Source of the DNA: UBA1181 sp045600225
GTDB lineage: Bacteria; Bacteroidota; Bacteroidia; Bacteroidales; Paludibacteraceae
Assembly: GCA_045600225.1 (NCBI GenBank)
Contig: JAZRXL010000022.1
Location: 1 to 64,000 of the forward strand
Length of the DNA stretch: 64,000 nt
Reading direction: 5' to 3'
The notes beneath the pieces were generated by a model, which was not told where the DNA came from, did not search any database, and saw only the letters and a list, made by a program, of their open reading frames with translations. The translations under genes and the position numbers were made by a program. The first letter of the stretch is position 1. Each line of letters starts with the position of its first letter. Below are positions 26,151 through 33,248 of the stretch, piece after piece.

Positions 26151-27818
26151 ATGTGTGGAATTGTTGGAATATTTAACATAAAAGAGCAACAGACGAAAGA
26201 ATTGCGTCAGAAAGCTCTAAAGATGTCTCAAAAGATTCGTCATAGAGGACCAGATTGGAGTGGTATCTATGTTGGTAAATCAGCCATCTTGGCGCATGAG
26301 CGTCTATCTATCGTAGATCCTGAAAGTGGAGGACAACCTTTGTTTAGTCCTGATAAGAAACAAATATTGGCTGTGAACGGTGAGATTTACAATCATCGTG
26401 ATATCAGAGCAAAATATGCAGGTAAATATGAATATCAAACAGGTAGCGATTGTGAAGTAATCCTTTCATTATATCGAGACAAGGGAGTTGATTTCTTGGA
26501 AGATTTGAGCGGTATCTTTGCGTTTGCCCTTTATGATGAAGAAAAAGATGAATTTTTAATCGCCAGAGATCCGATAGGCGTAATTCCTTTGTACATAGGT
26601 AAGGATGCAGACGGAAAAGTTTATTGTGCAAGTGAGTTGAAGGCTCTTGAAGGCTTCTGCGAGTCTTACGAACCATTCTTGCCAGGACACTATTACTGGA
26701 GCAAGGAAGGCGTGATGAAGAAGTGGTACAAGAGAGATTGGCAAGAGTACGATGCTGTCAAAGACAATGATGCAAGCATAGATGAATTGCACGATGCTCT
26801 TGAGGATGCTGTAAAACGCCAATTGATGAGTGATGTGCCTTATGGAGTATTGCTTTCTGGAGGTTTGGATAGCTCTGTGATCTCTGCTATTGCAAAGAAG
26901 TTTGCAAGCAAACGAGTTGAGTCGGATGGAAAGAACGATGCTTGGTGGCCACAACTTCACTCATTCGCTGTCGGTTTGAAGGGAGCACCAGATTTGAGTA
27001 AGGCTCGTGAAGTGGCAGAGCATATCGGAACCGTTCACCACGAAATCAACTACACAATTCAAGAAGGTTTGGATGCCATCAGAGATGTCATCTACTTTAT
27101 AGAAACATACGATGTTACAACCGTTCGTGCATCTACTCCGATGTATCTTTTGGCTCGTGTGATCAAGAGCATGGGTATCAAGATGGTATTGAGTGGAGAA
27201 GGAGCTGATGAAATCTTTGGTGGTTACTTGTATTTCCACAAAGCTCCAGATGCAAAAGCATTCCATGATGAGACTGTTCGTAAGCTCGGTAAATTGCACA
27301 TGTACGATTGCTTGAGAGCGAACAAATCCCTATCTGCATGGGGCGTTGAAGGACGTGTTCCATTCTTGGACAAAGAGTTTTTGGATGTTGCCATGAGACT
27401 AAACCCACAATTGAAGATGTGTCCAGGTAAGGAGATCGAGAAGAAAGTGGTTCGTTTAGCATTTGCAGATATGTTGCCTGATAGTGTAGCTTGGAGACAA
27501 AAGGAACAATTCAGTGATGGTGTAGGATATAGTTGGATTGACACTTTGAAAGCAATCACATCAGAGGCTGTCACAGACGAGCAGATGGCTCACGCGGCAG
27601 AGCGATTCCCTGTCAACCCTCCAATGAACAAAGAAGAGTATTATTACAGAAGTATCTTCGAAGAGCATTTCCCAAGTGAGAGCGCAGCTAAATCCGTACC
27701 TCATGAGGCATCTGTTGCATGTTCAACAGCAATTGCACTTGAATGGGATGCTGCATGGAAACAATTGAACGATCCAAGCGGTAGAGCAGTGAAGGGCGTT
27801 CATGAGCAAGCATACTAA
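26151..27818 (+). CDS. asnB: Asparagine synthetase B, glutamine-hydrolysing
   Basis: AsnB transfers the amide nitrogen of glutamine to aspartate using ATP. The 555-residue protein starts MCGIVGIF with the nucleophile Cys right after Met. The N-terminal glutaminase shows RHRGPDWSG and NGEIYNH. The C-terminal synthetase has the ATP pyrophosphatase loop LLSGGLDSSV. SGEGADEIFGGY and the class-specific RVPFLDKEFLD are complete. It is the third gene of the gltB-gltD-asnB unit, which ends at the terminator at 27844-27876. The glutamine-dependent enzyme thus sits with GOGAT, while ammonia-dependent AsnA is encoded at 1.3 kb. Confidence 0.97.
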   Translation: MCGIVGIFNIKEQQTKELRQKALKMSQKIRHRGPDWSGIYVGKSAILAHERLSIVDPESGGQPLFSPDKKQILAVNGEIYNHRDIRAKYAGKYEYQTGSDCEVILSLYRDKGVDFLEDLSGIFAFALYDEEKDEFLIARDPIGVIPLYIGKDADGKVYCASELKALEGFCESYEPFLPGHYYWSKEGVMKKWYKRDWQEYDAVKDNDASIDELHDALEDAVKRQLMSDVPYGVLLSGGLDSSVISAIAKKFASKRVESDGKNDAWWPQLHSFAVGLKGAPDLSKAREVAEHIGTVHHEINYTIQEGLDAIRDVIYFIETYDVTTVRASTPMYLLARVIKSMGIKMVLSGEGADEIFGGYLYFHKAPDAKAFHDETVRKLGKLHMYDCLRANKSLSAWGVEGRVPFLDKEFLDVAMRLNPQLKMCPGKEIEKKVVRLAFADMLPDSVAWRQKEQFSDGVGYSWIDTLKAITSEAVTDEQMAHAAERFPVNPPMNKEEYYYRSIFEEHFPSESAAKSVPHEASVACSTAIALEWDAAWKQLNDPSGRAVKGVHEQAY

Positions 27819-27843
27819 TTGATTTGCAATATTTACAATGATT

Positions 27844-27876
27844 CGAGGGTCGCAGTCTGTATGGATGCGACCCTCG
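27844..27876 (+). terminator. Intrinsic terminator of gltB-gltD-asnB
   Basis: CGAGGGTCGCA pairs perfectly with TGCGACCCTCG, followed by TTGTCTTT. It lies 25 bases past the asnB stop. Confidence 0.85.
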
Positions 27877-28309
27877 TTGTCTTTAATTTACAGCAAAATA
27901 CGTTTTGAACGGCCGAAAAAAATTATTCCTTGCAGAATAACATCATTCATTCCGGAACAGCTTTTCTTTATTAAGCATTGTACCATATGATGTGTTGCAT
28001 GTTGTCGCTCAGACTAATGAACATACGGTAAATAAGCTTCACACCAACTGTCCTAATCACAAGGAAGATGTTCGGTTTGTTCGAATGTCTCTTTTTTTTC
28101 TTTGTTTTTTTTGTTTGTCATTTTGATATAGAATATACTGTTTTTAAATCAAAATGTTATAAAAATATGGATAGATTGCCATTAAAGTCGTTGTATTTTG
28201 TGTTTTTTACTACATTGTATTAAAACACTTTTTTAAATATCGGTTTTGATTTTTAATTATATTTCATTTTAAAATTTCAAATTGTAAATATTTACCAATT
28301 AAAAATTAC

Positions 28310-28327
28310 AATATCATAAATGATATT
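28310..28327. promoter_or_regulatory. Perfect 8-base inverted repeat upstream of the dapF-glnN cluster
   Basis: AATATCAT, AA, ATGATATT form a perfect dyad centred about 60 bases before the -7 box. Its size and position fit a dimeric regulator site, for example an Lrp/AsnC or Crp-type protein. An AT-rich chance palindrome remains possible. Confidence 0.35.
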
Positions 28328-28379
28328 TATAACATATCTGTTTTACCTTATTTTGCTTACTTGTTGTGTGTTTTTGTAA

Positions 28380-28387
28380 TATATTTG
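28380..28387 (+). promoter_or_regulatory. -7 box for dapF and downstream genes
   Basis: TATATTTG lies 49 bases before the dapF ATG. A TTG at optimal spacing is not evident. Confidence 0.6.
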
Positions 28388-28436
28388 CATTGAAATTAAA
28401 GCAAAAAGATAGTTAAATAATAAAATACCAAACAAT

Positions 28437-29279
28437 ATGACAAAAATGATCCGATTTACTAAGATGCATGGAGCGGGAAATGATTACATTTATGTAAACA
28501 CATTTACCTATCCGATTGCAAACCCAGAGGAGTTGTCTGTTCGTTGGAGTCGCTATCACACAGGTATTGGTTCTGATGGTTTGGTATTAATTGGAAAATC
28601 TGATGTTGCTGATTTCAGCATGCGTATTTTCAATGCAGATGGTTCTGAGGCGATGATGTGCGGAAACGCTTCGAGATGTATTGGAAAGTATGTTTACGAC
28701 AATCATTTGACAGATAAGAAAGTTGTTCGATTGGAAACCAAGTCTGGGATAAAGGTGCTTTCTCTTAATGTAGAAGAGGGTAGCGTCAGAACAGTTGAGG
28801 TGGACATGAATGAGCCTGTTCTTGCAAACACTAAGCAATTAGCTACTCCAGATGGTTCTATGCTAGATGGAGAGATCAACGTTGAAGGAACCATATTTGA
28901 TGGAACATTTGTTTCCATGGGAAATCCTCACTTCGTAATCTTTGTGGATGATTTAAGCAAAATTGATGTGGCAAAGATTGGACCTAAAATTGAACATCAC
29001 CCATTGTTCCCTGAGCGTGTGAATGTAGAGTTTGTAGAGGTTCAACCAGATGGTGTTCTTCGAATGAGAGTTTGGGAACGAGGTTCAGGAATAACAATGG
29101 CCTGCGGAACGGGAGCATGTGCAACTTTGGTTGCTTCTGTATTGAATAAGAAGTCTGAGAGAAAAGCCGTTGTGAGAATGGACGGTGGAGATCTAACCAT
29201 TGAGTGGAGGGCATCAGACAATAAAGTATACATGACAGGTGAAGCTGTTAAGGTATTCGATGGAGAGATAGAAGAGTAA
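28437..29279 (+). CDS. dapF: Diaminopimelate epimerase
   Basis: DapF converts LL- to meso-diaminopimelate for peptidoglycan and lysine. The 280-residue protein carries both active-site cysteines in their motifs, CGNASRC at about residue 76 and CGTGACAT at about residue 222. The GAGNDYIYVN start and GNPHFVIFVDD segment are also present. It is the first gene of the dapF-dapL pair, and dapL follows after 31 bases. Placement ahead of PII, Amt and glutamine synthetase links cell-wall amino acid supply with nitrogen assimilation. Confidence 0.97.
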   Translation: MTKMIRFTKMHGAGNDYIYVNTFTYPIANPEELSVRWSRYHTGIGSDGLVLIGKSDVADFSMRIFNADGSEAMMCGNASRCIGKYVYDNHLTDKKVVRLETKSGIKVLSLNVEEGSVRTVEVDMNEPVLANTKQLATPDGSMLDGEINVEGTIFDGTFVSMGNPHFVIFVDDLSKIDVAKIGPKIEHHPLFPERVNVEFVEVQPDGVLRMRVWERGSGITMACGTGACATLVASVLNKKSERKAVVRMDGGDLTIEWRASDNKVYMTGEAVKVFDGEIEE

Positions 29280-29310
29280 TAATAAAAGTAATTATAAAGA
29301 GCAAATAATC

Positions 29311-30534
29311 ATGGCATTAGTAAATGAACATTTTTTGAAATTACCCAATAACTACTTATTTGTAGATATTGCGAAGAAGGTGAATTCCTTTAAGGTGGTA
29401 CACCCAAAGGCAGACATTATTCGCTTGGGTATTGGAGATGTGACACAACCACTTCCTAAAGCTTCTATAGAGGCAATGCACAAGGCTGTGGATGAAATGA
29501 CTTCAAAAGATACATTCAGAGGTTACGGACCAGAACACGGATATGATTTCTTAATCAATGCGATCATTAAGAATGATTATGAGTCGAGAGGTGTTCACTT
29601 GGATGCAAGCGAAGTATTTATTAGTGACGGTAGTAAAAGTGACACGGGAAACATTGGCGATATTTTAAGACACGACAATAGCATTGGCGTTACAGATCCT
29701 ATTTATCCGGTATACATTGATTCTAATGTAATGAGCGGTAGAGCAGGAACATTGGAAAATGGGAAATGGAGCAATGTTACATATATGCCAAGTTTGATGG
29801 AAAACAATTTTGTTCCTCAAATTCCAAATCATCGTATCGATATCATTTACTTGTGTTATCCTAACAATCCAACAGGAACTGTTATTACAACAGAAGAGTT
29901 GAAAAAATGGGTGAACTATGCTATCAAAAACGATGCAATAATTATGTACGATGCTGCATATGAGGCATACATCCAAAATCCAGATATTCCACACTCAATT
30001 TATGAGATTCGTGGAGCAAAGAAAGTTGCTATTGAATTCCGTAGTTTTTCTAAGACAGCCGGTTTCACAGGTGTTAGATGTGGATACACAGTGGTGCCAA
30101 AAGAGTTGACAGCTGCGACATTATCGGGAGAGCGAGTTTCTTTGAACCAATTGTGGAACAGAAGACAATGTACAAAGTTCAATGGTACATCTTACATCAC
30201 TCAAAGGGGAGCTGAAGCCATCTACTCTCCGGAGGGAAAAGAGCAAGTTAAGGCTACCATTGATTACTATATGACAAATGCAAAGATCATGCGTGAGGGG
30301 TTGCAAAGCATGGGCTACAAAGTATTTGGAGGAGAAAATGCTCCATACTTGTGGGTAAAGACCCCAGATGGCGTTTCATCATGGAAGTTCTTCGATCAGA
30401 TGTTATACGAAGCAAATGTTGTAGGAACTCCTGGTGTTGGTTTCGGTCCAAGCGGAGAGGGATACATTCGATTGACTGCTTTTGGAGAGAGAGCCAACTG
30501 TGAAGAGGCCATGAGACGATTAAGAAAATTATAA
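29311..30534 (+). CDS. dapL: LL-diaminopimelate aminotransferase
   Basis: DapL converts tetrahydrodipicolinate and glutamate straight to LL-diaminopimelate, bypassing the succinyl or acetyl branches. The 407-residue class I/II aminotransferase has the PLP lysine in FRSFSKTAGFTGVRCGY, CYPNNPTGT, and IMYDAAYEAYI. It begins MALVNEHFLKLPNNYLFVDI, as in plant and bacterial DapL. Its product is the substrate of DapF, encoded just upstream, and glutamate is its amino donor. A hairpin at 30541-30568 separates it from the porin gene. Confidence 0.97.
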   Translation: MALVNEHFLKLPNNYLFVDIAKKVNSFKVVHPKADIIRLGIGDVTQPLPKASIEAMHKAVDEMTSKDTFRGYGPEHGYDFLINAIIKNDYESRGVHLDASEVFISDGSKSDTGNIGDILRHDNSIGVTDPIYPVYIDSNVMSGRAGTLENGKWSNVTYMPSLMENNFVPQIPNHRIDIIYLCYPNNPTGTVITTEELKKWVNYAIKNDAIIMYDAAYEAYIQNPDIPHSIYEIRGAKKVAIEFRSFSKTAGFTGVRCGYTVVPKELTAATLSGERVSLNQLWNRRQCTKFNGTSYITQRGAEAIYSPEGKEQVKATIDYYMTNAKIMREGLQSMGYKVFGGENAPYLWVKTPDGVSSWKFFDQMLYEANVVGTPGVGFGPSGEGYIRLTAFGERANCEEAMRRLRKL

Positions 30535-30540
30535 AAGGTA

Positions 30541-30568
30541 TGTAAGAGATGGTGCACCTCGTCTTACA
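30541..30568 (+). promoter_or_regulatory. Intercistronic hairpin between dapL and the porin gene
   Basis: TGTAAGA pairs with TCTTACA around a GGTGCACC core. No T run follows. It lies six bases after the dapL stop and may mark a processing site or partial attenuation point. Confidence 0.45.
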
Positions 30569-30605
30569 ATCAATGTAAAGTTTAACCAATAAATAACGAA
30601 AAATT

Positions 30606-31355
30606 ATGAAAGCATCAAGAAGCAAAATTTCATTCGTGTTATTAACCGTGTTTTTGACATTGTTTGTAGGAGCTAACGCTCAAGAGCAAGAAACTGATAA
30701 GGCAACTAATTTCAAGAAAGGCAATTGGAGCGGTAGTGTAGGTGGCGATCTTGTTAGTCATTATGTATGGCGTGGACAGGATCTAGCAGGTGTGAGTTTC
30801 CAACCATCACTTGCTATTGAATGGAGAGGATTGTCGATCGGAGCGTGGGGAGATGTTAGTTTTGATAAAGATGACACGAAAGAGTTCGATTTGACAATCG
30901 GTTATTCGGTTAAAGGTTTTAGCGTATCGATTACAGATTACTGGTTTGCTTATCCTGGTGCTCAAAACCATTACTTCTGCTATAACAAAAAAGAAACAGC
31001 CCATGTGTGGGAGGCTCAAGTAGGTTATGATTGGGATTTCTTAGCATTGAATTGGTATACAAACTTTGCTGGAGCAGATGGAGTTAATAAAAATGGTAAA
31101 AGAGCATTCTCATCATACATTTCACTTATAGCTCCTTGGGATTGGGTGAAGTTACATTGGGAAGCAGAGTTGGGTATGGTTCCTTGGTCAACAGACTTCT
31201 ATGCTGATGTAGAGCACTTCTCAGTAGTGAATGTAAGTCTTAAAGCAGCCAAAACAATTAATATCAAAGACATTTACTCATTTGATGTTTATTCTCAAAT
31301 CATTTGGAACCCAGCTGTAAACAGCGCACACTTTGTATTCGGTCTAAGTCTATAA
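30606..31355 (+). CDS. TorF-like putative outer-membrane porin
   Basis: A 249-residue protein with a signal peptide (about 26 residues, ending in GANAQ) and a beta-barrel pattern rich in Trp and Tyr, ending in an aromatic/hydrophobic strand (SAHFVFGLSL). The segments DLVSHYVWRGQDLAGVSFQPS and WDWVKLHWEAELG resemble the small porin-like family labelled TorF/TIGR02001, whose members often sit next to PII and ammonium transporter genes. Here it is directly before glnK and amtB. An outer-membrane role in ammonium or small solute entry is a fair inference, but no substrate is shown. Confidence 0.7.
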   Translation: MKASRSKISFVLLTVFLTLFVGANAQEQETDKATNFKKGNWSGSVGGDLVSHYVWRGQDLAGVSFQPSLAIEWRGLSIGAWGDVSFDKDDTKEFDLTIGYSVKGFSVSITDYWFAYPGAQNHYFCYNKKETAHVWEAQVGYDWDFLALNWYTNFAGADGVNKNGKRAFSSYISLIAPWDWVKLHWEAELGMVPWSTDFYADVEHFSVVNVSLKAAKTINIKDIYSFDVYSQIIWNPAVNSAHFVFGLSL

Positions 31356-31379
31356 TTTAACCCTATAAAAATTAACGTC

Positions 31380-31736
31380 ATGAAAAAAATTGAAGCAATT
31401 ATTCGTAAGACGAAGTTTGAGGACGTGAAGGAGGCTCTTTTAGCAGCCGATATTGAGTGGTTCTCCTACTATGATGTAAGGGGTATCGGTAAAGCTCGTC
31501 AGGGTCGTATATACCGTGGAGTTGTTTACGATACCAGTATCATCGAGCGTACATTGATCTCTGTCATTGTTCGTGATAAGAATGTAGAGAAGACAGTTGC
31601 AGCCATTCAGGGTGCTGCTCAGACAGGAGAAATCGGAGATGGTCGTATCTTTATCATTCCAATTGAAGATGCAGTCAGAATCCGTACAGGAGAAAGAGGC
31701 GATATCGCCCTTTACAATGCTGAGCAAGAGAAATAA
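31380..31736 (+). CDS. glnK: Nitrogen regulatory protein PII (GlnK type)
   Basis: PII trimers sense ATP/ADP and 2-oxoglutarate and block AmtB. The 118-residue protein begins MKKIEAIIRKTKFEDVKEAL and has the signature TGEIGDGRIF with the Arg-rich RIRTGERGD near the end. The T-loop (GKARQGRIYRGVVYDTS) keeps the Gln that contacts 2-oxoglutarate and the two Tyr of the YRGxxY motif. By hand alignment with E. coli GlnB it is one residue shorter, and Arg replaces the usual Lys58. Direct coupling to amtB, 30 bases downstream, supports the GlnK role. Confidence 0.95.
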   Translation: MKKIEAIIRKTKFEDVKEALLAADIEWFSYYDVRGIGKARQGRIYRGVVYDTSIIERTLISVIVRDKNVEKTVAAIQGAAQTGEIGDGRIFIIPIEDAVRIRTGERGDIALYNAEQEK

Positions 31737-31766
31737 ATCCTATACATAAATCTCAAATTGAATCAT

Positions 31767-33167
31767 ATGAAATCATATATATCAAAAATATTACTACTTG
31801 CGATGTTGATCTTGCCGACAAGCATGATGGCACAAGATAGCGTAGCAGTAGATAGCGCGTCAGTCGCGTCGGCAGCTGCAGAGGCAGTTGCTCCAATAGT
31901 TGAGGAAGTAGCAGCAGAGGAGTCGGAATCTCCAATCATTCCGTTAGATACGGTTTGGGTATTGATCGCTGCAATGCTTGTGTTCTTTATGCAGCCTGGA
32001 TTTGCCTTGGTAGAGGCTGGAATGACCAGAACAAAGAATACTGCCAACATCTTGATGAAGAACTTTATGGACTTCTCTGCAGGTTCTGTTCTTTATTGGG
32101 CATTAGGATTCTCTCTAATGTTTGGTGCTGGAGGATTCTTTGGATGGGACGGCTTCGGTATCGGTGGTGTAGAAAACCCATGTGGAAACCTTCCTAAAGA
32201 GTGTTACTTCATTTTCCAAACAGTGTTCTGTGCAACAGCAGCAACAATTGTATCAGGTGCTATGGCAGAGCGTACAAAATTCTCTATGTACCTTGTGTAC
32301 TCAATTTTGATCTCTGCTTTTGTATATCCAATTCAAGGTCACTGGTCTTGGGGTGGAGGATGGTTAAGCGAAATGGGCTTCCATGACTTCGCAGGATCTG
32401 CAGTAGTTCACTCATGTGGTGGTTTCTTAGCTTTGGCTGGTGCTATCGTACTAGGTCCTCGTATTGGAAAATATAGCAAAACAAAAGATGGAAAGATTCG
32501 TTCAAACGCTATTCCTGGTCATAGTTTGACTCTTGCAGCATTGGGTGTATGGATCTTGTGGTTTGGATGGTTTGGTTTCAACCCTGGTTCTACAGTAGCA
32601 GCAACAGGTAGTGTTGGTGCAGATTGCTACGGAGGAGGCATCTTGGAAAACATGAGTGCAATGTCTCACATATTCGTAACAACTAACATTGCAGCGGCAG
32701 TGGGTGCTTTGACAGCATTAGTTTACACATGGATAGCATACGGAAAACCATCTCTATCAATGGTATGCAACGGTATCTTGGCTGGTTTGGTCGGTATCAC
32801 AGCAGGTTGTGATTGCGTTCCTGTATGGTCAGCTGCACTAATCGGTATGATTGCTTCTGTTGTAATGTGTTTCGCAGTAAACTTCTTGGATACAAAACTT
32901 CATATTGATGACCCTGTAGGTGCAGTTTCCGTACACGGTATGGCTGGTTTCACAGGTACAATCTTAACAGGAGTGTTTGCATATTCAGAGTGTGGTTATA
33001 GCGTATTAACTCAGTTGATTGGTGAGGTTGCAATCGCAGGATGGTCGTTCGTTTGTGGTTTGATTATCTTCACAGCAATCAAGAAGATCCACGGTTTGAG
33101 AGTTCCAGACAGAATCGAAGAGGAAGGTTTGGATATCTACGAACACGGAGAAGCTGCTTACAACTAA
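31767..33167 (+). CDS. amtB: Ammonium transporter (Amt family)
   Basis: AmtB moves ammonium or ammonia across the inner membrane. ATG at 31767 (MKSYISKILLLAML) is preferred over an in-frame TTG three codons upstream. The 466-residue protein has a cleavable signal (ending MMAQD), an Ala/Glu-rich linker to about residue 53, then the 11-helix Amt core. Both pore histidines are present, in SAVVHSCGG and GAVSVHGMAG, as are the phenylalanine gate segment YFIFQTVFCA and SGAMAERTKF. The C-terminal tail is short, ending IYEHGEAAYN. It is cotranscribed with glnK; glnN follows a hairpin. Confidence 0.96.
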   Translation: MKSYISKILLLAMLILPTSMMAQDSVAVDSASVASAAAEAVAPIVEEVAAEESESPIIPLDTVWVLIAAMLVFFMQPGFALVEAGMTRTKNTANILMKNFMDFSAGSVLYWALGFSLMFGAGGFFGWDGFGIGGVENPCGNLPKECYFIFQTVFCATAATIVSGAMAERTKFSMYLVYSILISAFVYPIQGHWSWGGGWLSEMGFHDFAGSAVVHSCGGFLALAGAIVLGPRIGKYSKTKDGKIRSNAIPGHSLTLAALGVWILWFGWFGFNPGSTVAATGSVGADCYGGGILENMSAMSHIFVTTNIAAAVGALTALVYTWIAYGKPSLSMVCNGILAGLVGITAGCDCVPVWSAALIGMIASVVMCFAVNFLDTKLHIDDPVGAVSVHGMAGFTGTILTGVFAYSECGYSVLTQLIGEVAIAGWSFVCGLIIFTAIKKIHGLRVPDRIEEEGLDIYEHGEAAYN

Positions 33168-33178
33168 AAAAAGTAAAC

Positions 33179-33209
33179 GAAGGGTGGTGGGGGGTATCCC
33201 ACACCCTTC
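33179..33209 (+). promoter_or_regulatory. Strong hairpin between amtB and glnN
   Basis: GAAGGGTG pairs with CACCCTTC and an inner TGGG with CCCA, with a single bulged G: 12 pairs, unusually GC-rich for this genome. Only CTTAAAA follows, so termination would be weak. It may let glnN be expressed differently from amtB. Confidence 0.6.
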
Positions 33210-33248
33210 CTTAAAATAGAAACAGTAATTATTAAAAATAATAAAAGT

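Larger units (their letters stand above)
27877..28436. other. Gene-free stretch with possible coding debris and the dapF promoter
   Basis: The first part (to about 28090) is less AT-rich than the second. On the minus strand it holds an open frame of 36 codons without a start (28081-27971) that reads like the end of a lost protein; no family is recognised. The second part is extremely AT-rich. It contains a perfect inverted repeat at 28310-28327 and a -7 box at 28380-28387. No intact gene is seen. Confidence 0.55.

Noticed and set aside
27971..28081. Start-less minus-strand frame of 36 codons in the asnB-dapF gap, looking like the end of a transposase or other lost protein
   Set aside because: No family is recognised and the length is within chance; kept only as possible debris in the gap description.
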